A stretch of DNA of 24,886 nt from Chloroflexota bacterium. Lineage in GTDB: Bacteria > Chloroflexota > Anaerolineae > Fen-1058. Location: NCBI GenBank assembly GCA_016219235.1, contig JACRBO010000629.1:1-24886 (forward strand), given 5' to 3'. The notes under the pieces are model-generated. The model was not told the origin of the DNA, ran no database searches, and worked only from the letters and a program-made list of their open reading frames with translations. A program made the position numbers and the translations under genes. Position 1 is the stretch's first letter. Each line of letters begins with the position of its first letter. This document shows, piece by piece, positions 8,859-14,606 of the stretch.

Positions 8859-9156
8859 TAGGAAAGAGTTGCGCGGTTGACTCAAGTTCTTCAAGTTGAA
8901 CAGGGCGGTTCGATTTTTCGGAAGCGGTCTTATTGTCTTGGCGCAGTGAGCGAATCCTTAAAGTTTCCGCCCGGTTTGCACGAATACGTAGTAACCTTGA
9001 TATTGACAAGGAGCCCGATCAGAGACACTATCCACGGTCTCCACGCGCAAGAGCGTGGATTGGAACAGCACATTGCGAGCGTGTGGTTGCATTGTCTTAG
9101 AAAGGTAAAAGAATTATTTCTCGCGCAAAGATCGGGAATTTATTAAGGTATAACTA
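8859..9156. other. intergenic stretch without a supportable gene
   Basis: About 300 bases, AT-richer than the flanks. Open frames exist on both strands (for example 8877-9146 on the plus strand) but none shows a ribosome binding site together with a recognisable protein, and the frame upstream of the M20 start does not look like a domain. The only structured element I see is the CRISPR-repeat-like hairpin at 9037-9066. Confidence 0.5.
9037..9066 (+). repeat. solitary CRISPR-repeat-like hairpin sequence
   Basis: The 30-base segment begins GTCTCCACGC and ends GAGCGTGGATTGGAAC. The arms TCCACGC (9040-9046) and GCGTGGA (9053-9059) form a stem with a six-base loop. The 3' end resembles the GTGGATTGAAAC end of type I-C-like repeats, with one difference (ATTGGAAC). 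No second full copy occurs in the window, so it is not an array. It may be a relic or a coincidence. Confidence 0.25.
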
Positions 9157-9185
9157 TTGACCGCACCACGCCCTTCTGGTACGAT
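9157..9185 (+). promoter_or_regulatory. plus-strand promoter with extended -10
   Basis: TTGACC (9157-9162), a 17-base spacer and TACGAT (9180-9185) preceded by the extended -10 TGG (9177-9179). Transcription would begin near 9192. The next plus-strand gene starts only at 9401, and a strong terminator (9341-9370) lies between, so the promoter makes either a small RNA or an attenuated leader. Confidence 0.5.
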
Positions 9186-9186
9186 A

Positions 9187-9281
9187 ACGGCACATAAAAA
9201 AGCGCCCCTGAGCTTGGCGGCCTGGGCGCTTTGACCAGAAAACAACACTACATTTTGCGGCAGTGCTGTCTTCCTAACAAC
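9187..9281 (-). ncRNA. candidate small RNA, about 90-95 nt, minus strand
   Basis: This is predicted from its ends, not from homology. A promoter with perfect -35 TTGACA (9316-9311), 17-base spacer and TAACAT (9293-9288) would start RNA near 9281. Transcription would stop at a 9-bp stem followed by six T (9232-9196). No open frame with a ribosome binding site lies within. The transcript is antisense to the first half of the plus-strand leader that starts near 9192. It matches no RNA family I recognise. Confidence 0.45.
9196..9232 (-). terminator. intrinsic terminator, minus strand
   Basis: On the minus strand AAAGCGCCC (9232-9224) pairs with GGGCGCTTT (9207-9199), with a 16-base loop, and the run TTTTTT is at 9201-9196, partly inside the stem. 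On the plus strand the stem lacks a T-tract beyond itself, so it works mainly leftward. Confidence 0.65.
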
Positions 9282-9287
9282 AATTAC

Positions 9288-9316
9288 ATGTTACACGATC
9301 AATGATCGTGTGTCAA
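9288..9316 (-). promoter_or_regulatory. minus-strand promoter whose spacer is filled by a perfect palindrome (operator)
   Basis: TTGACA (9316-9311), 17-base spacer, TAACAT (9293-9288). The perfect palindrome ACACGATCAATGATCGTGT (9293-9311; nine-base arms, one central base) exactly occupies the spacer and touches both boxes. This is the classic geometry of a dimeric repressor that blocks RNA polymerase. The cognate regulator is not encoded in this window. Confidence 0.55.
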
Positions 9317-9340
9317 CACGTGATCAAGGTTTTTAAGGAA

Positions 9341-9370
9341 GGGGCTGCACTGTACGTGCAGCCCCTTTTT
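9341..9370 (+). terminator. strong intrinsic terminator before the 68-aa gene
   Basis: GGGGCTGCAC (9341-9350), loop TGTAC, GTGCAGCCCC (9356-9365), then TTTTT (9366-9370): a perfect 10-bp stem with canonical U-tract. Its place 20 bases upstream of a ribosome binding site is what suggests attenuation. Confidence 0.8.
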
Positions 9371-9400
9371 GCCTGCTGCCTGCCGCTAGAAAGGAGAAAC

Positions 9401-9607
9401 ATGGTTGCGAAGAAACGCAAGTCCTTGAAAGCGGCCGTCGTTCCGTTCTCGTTGTTGGTCAAGAATAGACACGTATTCCTGAGAATCAACAACAGGTACT
9501 TTCGAATAGCAGTTGATTTGCCTATCGCTGCAGTGATCAGTATTGGCGCGCTGCTAGGTTCACCGCTGGTAGTTGAAGTATTCAGGACCGTATTCAACGT
9601 GCGGTGA
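9401..9607 (+). CDS. small basic membrane-associated protein, 68 aa, unrecognised
   Basis: The start ATG (9401) has AAGGAG at 9391-9396, a good site. The protein has a basic N-terminus (MVAKKRKSLK), a stretch rich in alternating beta-type residues (VKNRHVFLRINNRYFRIAV), and one hydrophobic segment (about residues 38-60, DLPIAAVISIGALLGSPLVV) likely to be a membrane helix. The layout of a polar beta hairpin followed by a hydrophobic P-x-G-x-L segment recalls small DUF4342-like proteins, but this is only a resemblance. Its codon use and base composition are less GC-rich than its neighbours. It lies directly behind the terminator at 9341-9370 and is followed by a hairpin at 9626-9658, so it forms its own unit. 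Function unknown. Confidence 0.6.
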   Translation: MVAKKRKSLKAAVVPFSLLVKNRHVFLRINNRYFRIAVDLPIAAVISIGALLGSPLVVEVFRTVFNVR

Positions 9608-9625
9608 GTTGAGCGGTCAGGGCGT

Positions 9626-9658
9626 GGAGCGCATGATCTTGTTTTTGATCTGCGCTCC
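9626..9658 (+). terminator. hairpin downstream of the 68-aa gene
   Basis: GGAGCGCA (9626-9633) pairs with TGCGCTCC (9651-9658), and GATC (9635-9638) with GATC (9647-9650) inside, with a T-rich loop. No T-run follows the stem, so it is a weak terminator at best. The rest of 9659-9810 shows nothing I can name. Confidence 0.4.
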
Positions 9659-9813
9659 GCGCGCTCACCCATAAGCAATCGGTGCTCATGTTCTGAATCA
9701 GCTCAATAAGGGCGCAGGCTCCGTCGGAACTGACACGCGACCTGCGCGCCTGGATAATGTGGGCGGCCGTTGCCAGTCCAGCATGTGGCACGCAACACGC
9801 ATCACGCCCCGCG

Positions 9814-9822
9814 TGTTATAAT
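9814..9822 (+). promoter_or_regulatory. extended -10 promoter for the M50-HD pair
   Basis: TGTTATAAT (9814-9822) is a perfect extended -10 element; no good -35 lies 17 bases upstream, which extended -10 promoters can tolerate. The start near 9829 gives a leader of about 34 bases. Confidence 0.5.
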
Positions 9823-9862
9823 TTCTCGCGCTACGGGATAGTTTACTGGAAAGGATAGAGAC

Positions 9863-10501
9863 ATGTTGCTTAACGCACCAACCGGTGAAATGGGCGCGGC
9901 CATTATCGCGTATTGCATCATCATACTCGGCTGCTTTCCCGCCCACGAATTCGGTCACGCCTGGGTGGCGACGCGCCTGGGCGATACGCTGGCGCTGCGC
10001 GAGGGGCGCGTGACGCTGAACCCGATGGCGCACATCGATCCGATCGGGGCGCTGATCCTGGCCGTGGCGCCCTTTGGCTGGGCCAAACCGGTGCCTTTTT
10101 ATCCGAGCAATCTGCGCAAAGCGCCCAGCATTTCGGTGGGCATCATCCTGGTGTCGATTGCGGGCATTACGATGAATCTGCTGCTGGCCGCGATCTTTGC
10201 GCTGCCGCTGCGCTTCAATCTGGTGCAAGACGCCACACTGTTTCAAGTGCTCTTCCTGATCGTGCGCATCAATTTGTTTCTGGCCGTCTTCAACCTGATT
10301 CCCATTCCGCCGCTGGATGGATCTAAAATCCTGGCCGAACTGCTGCCCTATCGCTATCGTAACGTGATCAACGCGCTGGAGCGCTACGGCATGTGGATCA
10401 TGCTGCTGTTGATTGTGCCGCTGCCTGGCGTGGGCAGCCTGGTGAGCGTGCTGGTGACGCCGATCGTCAACGGCCTGTCCGGGTTGATGCTGGGATTTTG
10501 A
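9863..10501 (+). CDS. M50 family (site-2-protease-like) membrane metalloprotease
   Basis: The 212-aa polytopic membrane protein has the zinc motif HEFGH (residues 28-32) in its first membrane helix. The second conserved M50 motif, NLIPIPPLDGSK (144-155), contributes the third ligand D152. Several further hydrophobic helices (about 60-72, 92-118, 126-147, 172-210) complete a short, PDZ-less member, as in the SpoIVFB/Rip-like minimal group common in many phyla. Such proteases cut substrates within the membrane; the substrate is unknown. The ATG follows a GGATAGAG-like site at modest spacing. Its stop codon overlaps the start of the HD gene (TTGA), so the two are likely co-expressed. Confidence 0.88.
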   Translation: MLLNAPTGEMGAAIIAYCIIILGCFPAHEFGHAWVATRLGDTLALREGRVTLNPMAHIDPIGALILAVAPFGWAKPVPFYPSNLRKAPSISVGIILVSIAGITMNLLLAAIFALPLRFNLVQDATLFQVLFLIVRINLFLAVFNLIPIPPLDGSKILAELLPYRYRNVINALERYGMWIMLLLIVPLPGVGSLVSVLVTPIVNGLSGLMLGF

Positions 10502-11010
10502 GAATCTTGTACCGCCTCCGACAGTTCATAGGCGGCCTGACGGCGCGCGTGTCCGAAGCGGATCGCCGTGAAGCCGATGAGGTGCTGCCGCGCGATGCGC
10601 GCGCGTGGTTCCGGTCGCTGCCGCGCGATGCGCAGTGGCACGGCCTTAACGTGATGCGCGATTTGCAGCGGGCCGGGTACGATCAGCCCGAAGTATTGGC
10701 CGCGGCCCTGTTACACGATGCGGGCAAGATCGAGGCCGCTCACGGCCCGCTGGTGCGCGCCTTGATGGTGTTGGCGCGCAAGTTCGCGCCCGATTGGCTG
10801 GCGCGGCGAGCGCGCCTCGATTGGCGGTCGGCGCGTGGACTAAATCGGGTGGCGGCCGTGGCCGCGCAGCATCCGCAAATCGCGGCCGAGCGCGCGGCGC
10901 AGTGCGGCTGCGACCCGATCACGATCGATCTGATCCGGCGGCATCAGGATAAAGCCGCAACGCAAGATGATTGGCTGCGCGCTTTACAGCAAGTGGATGA
11001 TCGGAATTGA
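10498..11010 (+). CDS. small HD-domain protein (putative phosphohydrolase)
   Basis: The 170-aa product read from TTG at 10498 begins MRILYRLRQFIGGLTARVS. It has an HD-type helical core: H48 in DAQWHGLNV and the H73-D74 pair in LLHDAGK, the usual metal-binding doublet. It is much shorter than multi-domain HD phosphodiesterases, and the late aspartate ligand is not obvious, although HQDK near residue 152 is a candidate. HD proteins hydrolyse phosphate esters such as nucleotides or (p)ppGpp-like compounds; no substrate can be assigned. The TTG overlaps the M50 stop (TTGA); a GC-rich frame continues upstream inside the M50 gene but reads as a shadow of it. Another in-frame TTG at 10510 is possible. 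Confidence 0.72.
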   Translation: MRILYRLRQFIGGLTARVSEADRREADEVLPRDARAWFRSLPRDAQWHGLNVMRDLQRAGYDQPEVLAAALLHDAGKIEAAHGPLVRALMVLARKFAPDWLARRARLDWRSARGLNRVAAVAAQHPQIAAERAAQCGCDPITIDLIRRHQDKAATQDDWLRALQQVDDRN

Positions 11011-11028
11011 AACCCGCGTCGCGGGTTT
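11010..11028 (+). terminator. hairpin after the HD gene
   Basis: AAACCCGC (11010-11017), loop GTC, GCGGGTTT (11021-11028), starting on the last base of the HD stop codon. The T-tract is only TTT. The core CCCGCGTCGCGGG recurs at 24824-24836, so it may be a dispersed element used as terminator. Confidence 0.5.
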
Positions 11029-11075
11029 GATAGCGCTAGGCGTCGGATTCATCCGATGCCGTGAAGGGCAGGCAC

Positions 11076-12035
11076 ATGGCCAAAGGACAAATCACCATCG
11101 TCGGGCTGGACTCGATTGGCATCGCACTGGCGCAGGCCGTTAAGCAGGCGCGGCCCGGTGCACTGGTAGCCGGCGTGGATACGGATCCGCGCCGGGTGCA
11201 GGCCGCGCTCAAGGTGACGCCGCTGGATCGCAACGACACCAATGTCGCGGCAGCGGCGCGCGATGCGGACTTGATCGTCTTGAATGTGCCGCCCTCGCAA
11301 CTGCGCGAGGCTTTCAAACTCATCGGGCCGAACGTGCGCGACGGCGCGGTGGTGCTGGATTTGACGCCTGTCAAAGCGCCGGTGTTGGAGTGGGCGGCAG
11401 AGTTCCTGCCGCCGACGGCGCGGCACATGAGTTGTCACCTGGTGCTGCATCCCGAAGTGGACGAGTGGCGTGAGCCGGGGCCGGACCTGTTTCATGGCGC
11501 CGTGTTGTGCATGGCGCCGACCGCCGACACCGACGAGGCGGCGATCAAGAGCGGCAGCGATCTGGCCAAGATCATCGGCGCGCGGCCGTATTTCATGGAC
11601 GTGCACGAACATGACGGCTTGCTGGCCGCCGTGGAAGGAATGCCGGGGCTGGTGTCGGCGGCCGTGCTGCTGGCGGCGACCAAGGCGCGCTCATGGCCGG
11701 AATTGTCGCAGGTGGCCGGGGCGATCTTTGCGCAGACGACGCGCGCCCCGCAGCATTCGGCGCTCGACTACGGCGCGGCCCTGGCCTATAACAAGGCCGA
11801 CGTGCTGCGCTGGCTGGATGCGTTTTTGGGCGAACTGCGCGACGTGCGCCAGGCGATCGGCGACGGTGATGTGGGCAAACTGAACGAGTGGCTGGACGCA
11901 GCGACCCAGCGCCGCACCGAGTGGCTGGCTGCGCGCCCGCTGACGCCGTGGAACGACGAAGATGCCATGCCCGGCCCGCCCAGCGAATTGAAGCGCATGG
12001 ATCCCTTGATGCCGGGGTGGGGGCAGAAGAGTTGA
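11076..12035 (+). CDS. NAD-binding TyrA-like (prephenate dehydrogenase family) oxidoreductase
   Basis: The 319-aa protein starts with a Rossmann fold: TIVGLDSIGIALAQAV (residues 7-22) is the nucleotide loop and D35 in VAGVDTD, at the end of strand beta-2, favours NAD+ over NADP+. Later motifs parallel prephenate/arogenate dehydrogenases: DLTPVK (95-100), the region CHLVLHP (120-126) in place of the usual HPMxG, and HEHDGLLAAVEGMPGL, like the helical C-terminal part of TyrA. The catalytic motif is altered, and no aromatic-pathway gene is adjacent, so a true TyrA role is not assured; a related 2-hydroxyacid or imine dehydrogenase is possible. ATG 11076 is preferred over GTG 11061 because AAGGG (11064-11068) sits seven bases before it. 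The stop is followed immediately by repeat array 1. Confidence 0.75.
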   Translation: MAKGQITIVGLDSIGIALAQAVKQARPGALVAGVDTDPRRVQAALKVTPLDRNDTNVAAAARDADLIVLNVPPSQLREAFKLIGPNVRDGAVVLDLTPVKAPVLEWAAEFLPPTARHMSCHLVLHPEVDEWREPGPDLFHGAVLCMAPTADTDEAAIKSGSDLAKIIGARPYFMDVHEHDGLLAAVEGMPGLVSAAVLLAATKARSWPELSQVAGAIFAQTTRAPQHSALDYGAALAYNKADVLRWLDAFLGELRDVRQAIGDGDVGKLNEWLDAATQRRTEWLAARPLTPWNDEDAMPGPPSELKRMDPLMPGWGQKS

Positions 12036-12166
12036 GTGGTCGATTAGTCAAGTGGTCGATCAGTCAATTAGTCAATCGGTAATCGGTCAATCGGTTGACT
12101 GGCAACCAATCGACCGATTACCAGTTACCAATTGACCGATTACCAGTTGACCAATTACCAGTTACC
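12036..12166. repeat. palindromic array 1 of degenerate 7-8-mers (GGT half then ACC half)
   Basis: The array begins on the base after the stop of the TyrA-like gene and ends eight bases before the GIY-YIG start. The left half is made of GGT-containing units (GGTCGATTAGTCAA, GGTAATC, GGTCAATC); the right half of ACC-containing units (ACCGATT, ACCAGTT, ACCAATTG) at a period of 7-8 bases. At the centre, 12078-12097 pairs with 12103-12122 (18 of 20 positions Watson-Crick) around the loop ACTGG. It leaves no visible ribosome binding site for the next gene. It resembles the heptameric STRR repeats of cyanobacteria. Confidence 0.85.
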
Positions 12167-12174
12167 CTACCGCC

Positions 12175-12417
12175 ATGCCCTACATCTACATCGTCCAATG
12201 CAACGACGGTTCGTTGTACACCGGCTGGGCGATGGATGTCGAGCGGCGGGTGAAGATGCACAATGCCGGGCGCGGCGCAAAGTACACGCAGTGGCACGCG
12301 CCGGTGAAGTTAGTCTACGTTGAAGAACATGCCTCGCGCTCAGCGGCGATGAAGCGCGAAGCGGAGATCAAGCGCTGGCCGCGAGCGAAGAAACTACAGT
12401 TAATTGGAGACAGGTAA
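12175..12417 (+). CDS. GIY-YIG nuclease-domain protein (UPF0213/YhbQ-like)
   Basis: The 80-aa protein is a single GIY-YIG domain: YIYIVQC (residues 3-9) and YTGW (15-18) are the two defining motifs, R25 in DVERRVKMHN and E62 in AMKREAEIK are the expected catalytic arginine and metal-binding glutamate, and the length equals that of stand-alone YhbQ-type proteins. These small proteins are thought to bind or cut DNA, but the cellular role is unclear. The start has no Shine-Dalgarno sequence, because the 131-bp repeat array 1 occupies the upstream gap; the stop TAA (12415-12417) lies inside the first GGTAACCGG unit of array 2. So the gene is framed by repeats on both sides, and their link to a possible nuclease is notable but unproven. 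Confidence 0.88.
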   Translation: MPYIYIVQCNDGSLYTGWAMDVERRVKMHNAGRGAKYTQWHAPVKLVYVEEHASRSAAMKREAEIKRWPRAKKLQLIGDR

Positions 12418-12526
12418 CCGGTGATTGGTAATTGGCGACCGGTTAACCCGTTGACCGATTGACCGATTACCAGTTACCAATCTACCAGTTTACCGATTGA
12501 CCAATCTACCGATAACCATTACCACC
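12413..12526. repeat. palindromic array 2 of degenerate 7-8-mers
   Basis: It starts inside the last codons of the GIY-YIG gene (GGTAACCGG at 12413) and ends just before the glycosyltransferase ATG at 12530. A short GGT half (GGTGATTGGTAATTGG) is followed by a longer ACC half (GACCGATT, TACCAGTT, TACCAATC, TACCGATT, GACCAATC). Same units and orientation as arrays 1 and 3. Any upstream extension of the glycosyltransferase frame into this array would be spurious. Confidence 0.8.
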
Positions 12527-12529
12527 AGC

Positions 12530-13786
12530 ATGCCTTACAACATCCTCATGATCGCGCCGACCTCGTTTTTCGGCGACTACGGCTGTCACGTACGGATTCT
12601 GGAAGAAGCGCGGGTGCTGAAGAAGCACGGTCAGCGTGTGACGATTGCCACCTACTACAAAGGGCGCGACCTGCCCGAACTGGACATCGTACGGACGCGG
12701 CCCACGCCCTGGCGCGCCGACTACGAAGTCGGCTCGTCGCGCCACAAAATCGTGTTTGACGGGCTGCTCTTGTGGACGGCGCTCAAGACCGCGCGCCGCC
12801 TGAAGCCCGATCTTATTCACGCCCACCTGCACGAAGGGGCCTTGATCGGCCGCGTCGTCAGCCTGTTGACGGGCGCACCGCTGGTCTTTGACTATCAGGG
12901 CAGTTTGACGGCGGAGATGCTGGATCATCATTTTGTGCGGGCGGGCGGCAAGCGCGAGTGGTTCTGGCGCACGCTCGAGCGCACGATCGATCGGCTGCCG
13001 CGCGCGATCCTGACCTCGTCGCGGCACAGCGCGGATTTGCTGCGGGCCGCATTGGGGGCGCGGGCCGATCGGGTGGTGGCCTTGCCCGATAGTGTGGACA
13101 CCGATTTTTTCAGGCCGCGCACCGCCGCCGATCAAGCCGAGGTGGCGGCGCTCAAAGCGCAGTGGGGCATCCCGCCCGATCGACTGGTGCTGGTCTATCT
13201 GGGCCTGCTGGCGCACTATCAGGGCACAGGGCACATTCTGGAGGCCGCGTCGCAGGTGATCGCCACGCAGCCCAACGTCCACTTTTTGATGATGGGCTAT
13301 CCGGGTGTCGACGAGTATCGCGCGCGGGCGGCGGAGCTGGGCCTGACCGACCGTGTCACGTTGACGGGGCGCGTGCCGTATGAAGACGCGGCGCGCTATC
13401 TGCGTCTGGGCGATGTGGCGCTGGCGCCCAAGTTGTCGCTGACGGAGGGCGCGGGCAAGATTCTGAATTACATGGCCTGCGGCCTGCCGACGGTGGCCTT
13501 TGACACGCCGCAGGCCCGCGAGTATATGGCGCAATCCGGCACGTATGCGGAACGCGGTAGCGCCGCCGCGTTGGCCGATCGAATGCTTGGCTTGCTGGCC
13601 GATGCGGATCGGCGGCAGGCATTGGGCGCGGCTTTGCGCACGCGCGCCCGTCAGCGCTTCAGCCTGGACGATGCGGCTGGTCGCATCCTGGCGGTGTACG
13701 ACGCCGTGCGAACTCCGGCCCCCGAAGCGCGCCGAGCCGCGCTCTCTCAACTTCAAGACGGCGATCACGCCCGCAAAACTCGTTGA
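12530..13786 (+). CDS. GT4-type glycosyltransferase
   Basis: The 418-aa protein has a GT-B fold. The N-terminal acceptor domain (MPYNILMIAPTSFFGDYG, then PDLIHAHLHEG at about 98) leads to a C-terminal Glycos_transf_1 domain: LVLVYLGLLAHYQG, VHFLMMGYPG, DRVTLTGRVPYEDAARYL and the donor-binding LTEGAGKILNYMACGLPTVA. In the EX7E motif the first glutamate is present but the second is asparagine (KILNYMACG), a variant seen in several GT4 subgroups. It probably transfers a sugar from a nucleotide donor to a lipid, polysaccharide or small metabolite; the acceptor is not assignable. The start is ATG 12530, directly after repeat array 2 and without a Shine-Dalgarno sequence. There is no neighbouring polysaccharide cluster. 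A structured 3' hairpin (13816-13891) follows. Confidence 0.85.
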   Translation: MPYNILMIAPTSFFGDYGCHVRILEEARVLKKHGQRVTIATYYKGRDLPELDIVRTRPTPWRADYEVGSSRHKIVFDGLLLWTALKTARRLKPDLIHAHLHEGALIGRVVSLLTGAPLVFDYQGSLTAEMLDHHFVRAGGKREWFWRTLERTIDRLPRAILTSSRHSADLLRAALGARADRVVALPDSVDTDFFRPRTAADQAEVAALKAQWGIPPDRLVLVYLGLLAHYQGTGHILEAASQVIATQPNVHFLMMGYPGVDEYRARAAELGLTDRVTLTGRVPYEDAARYLRLGDVALAPKLSLTEGAGKILNYMACGLPTVAFDTPQAREYMAQSGTYAERGSAAALADRMLGLLADADRRQALGAALRTRARQRFSLDDAAGRILAVYDAVRTPAPEARRAALSQLQDGDHARKTR

Positions 13787-13815
13787 ATCATTGCGGGTCT
13801 TCCGACTCCAGCGGG

Positions 13816-13891
13816 AAGTGCTCCCGGCGGATTGCCACGCTTCGCGCGCCGTTCAGGGCCGCTGGATCGTCAAATCCGTCGGGAGCGTTTT
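13816..13891 (+). terminator. long-stem hairpin with structured loop after the glycosyltransferase
   Basis: GCTCCCGGCGGATT (13820-13833) pairs with AATCCGTCGGGAGC (13873-13886) with one G-U pair. Flanking A and G bases pair with the following GTTT, giving about 18 bp, and TTTT (13888-13891) overlaps the base of the stem. The 39-base apical part is itself GC-rich. It works as a terminator by position, but its size is unusual. Confidence 0.5.
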
Positions 13892-13939
13892 AATTCAAAT
13901 TGATAATTGCTGGTTGTGGCTGACGCAATGGAGCAAACG

Positions 13940-14506
13940 ATGACAACTGGAGAACAGGCCTGGTCCGACCGGCGAACTCGCCACGATTTTCCGGCAGATG
14001 AGGTCATTTCCGCGCTGCAAAAAGAAATTCGGCGGGGACACACCGAGAACGCCGCTTTCCTGGCCTACGAAATGTTGACGACCAGCGAGGAACTCGAAGC
14101 GACACTCTGGCAGCGCTTGCAGGTCATCAGTGTGGAAGATATTGGTTTCGGAGAGTTGGATGCTCCGGTGTTAGTGCGAACCCTCCATCAAATGCACCTC
14201 GATTTTCCGCGGCCGCAAGGCGATCGCTACTTGTTTGCCCTGCATGCGGTGCGCTATCTTTGCGACTGCGTCAAAGACCGCGCCAGCGATGAACTGTTGA
14301 ATTGGGTCAAATACGCTGTTGAGACGGACGGCCAGCGGCCCGCCATTCCCGACTATGCGCGCGACAAGCATACGGTCGCCGGCCGGCAGCTGGGCCGCGG
14401 ACTGCGACATTTCCTCGAAGAAGGCGCCCAGGTATCACCGGAGTTGATTGACCGTGATCAGACTTATCGCCAGCGATTACTCGCCATGCTCGATCGGTCT
14501 GAATAA
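13940..14506 (+). CDS. stand-alone RarA/MgsA C-terminal-region-like helical protein
   Basis: The 188-aa protein matches the part of RarA/MgsA that follows its AAA+ core: DEVISALQKEIRRGHTENAA (20-39) parallels the sALxKSiRGSDpdAAL region and VISVEDIGFGELDAP (62-76) parallels the AsEDIG motif. There is no Walker A or B, so the ATPase module is absent. In RarA this region holds the tetramerisation and accessory helices that act at stalled forks and single-strand gaps. A free copy could regulate RarA, clamp-loader proteins or an unrelated partner; this is inference. ATG 13940 has GGAG at 13930-13933 with six-base spacing; ATG 13928 overlaps that site. A terminator hairpin (14564-14604) follows, so the gene is monocistronic. 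Confidence 0.65.
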   Translation: MTTGEQAWSDRRTRHDFPADEVISALQKEIRRGHTENAAFLAYEMLTTSEELEATLWQRLQVISVEDIGFGELDAPVLVRTLHQMHLDFPRPQGDRYLFALHAVRYLCDCVKDRASDELLNWVKYAVETDGQRPAIPDYARDKHTVAGRQLGRGLRHFLEEGAQVSPELIDRDQTYRQRLLAMLDRSE

Positions 14507-14563
14507 GCGCCGACGCTGACCGATCGGGTTCGGCTGCGCTCAAAAGAAACTGCCAATCCATGT

Positions 14564-14604
14564 GCGCCCGATCGGCTGAATTAACCGATCGGGCGCGGCC
14601 TTTG
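14564..14604 (+). terminator. terminator-like hairpin after the RarA-C-like gene
   Basis: A perfect 12-bp stem GCGCCCGATCGG (14564-14575) / CCGATCGGGCGC (14585-14596), loop of nine bases, followed by GGCCTTTG. It lies 57 bases after the stop and about 50 bases before the sdh promoter. Confidence 0.6.
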
Positions 14605-14606
14605 TC

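Larger units (their letters stand above)
9192..9370 (+). ncRNA. candidate 180-nt leader or small RNA, plus strand
   Basis: RNA starting at the promoter 9157-9185 would run about 180 nt to the terminator at 9341-9370, only 20 bases before the ribosome binding site of the 68-aa gene. Within it lie the stem at 9199-9232 and the palindrome at 9293-9311. I see no convincing promoter between the terminator and the gene, so expression of that gene may depend on read-through, as in attenuators and riboswitches. No known riboswitch class is recognised. A free-standing small RNA is the alternative. Confidence 0.4.

Noticed and set aside
8773..9009. N-terminal extension of the M20 peptidase to 9009
   Set aside because: The 79 extra residues are not M20-like, and a strong ribosome binding site precedes the ATG at 8772.
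9037..9100. A CRISPR array
   Set aside because: Only one full repeat-like unit is present. A partial GAGCGTG match 26 bases later is too weak to define a spacer.
8877..9146. Plus-strand open frame of 89 codons
   Set aside because: No ribosome binding site and no recognisable protein; it covers the CRISPR-like hairpin and AT-rich sequence.
10393..10497. Upstream extension of the HD protein
   Set aside because: The extra 35 residues lie within the M50 gene in another frame and have the look of a shadow; homologous small HD proteins begin near LYRLRQF.
12132..12323. Frame with peptide repeats such as TDYQLTNYQLP in array 1 and the GIY-YIG gene
   Set aside because: It is a translation of the DNA repeat and is out of frame with the GIY-YIG protein.
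12497..12529. Eleven-residue N-terminal extension of the glycosyltransferase
   Set aside because: It is encoded wholly by repeat array 2; the conserved GT-B start begins at ATG 12530.
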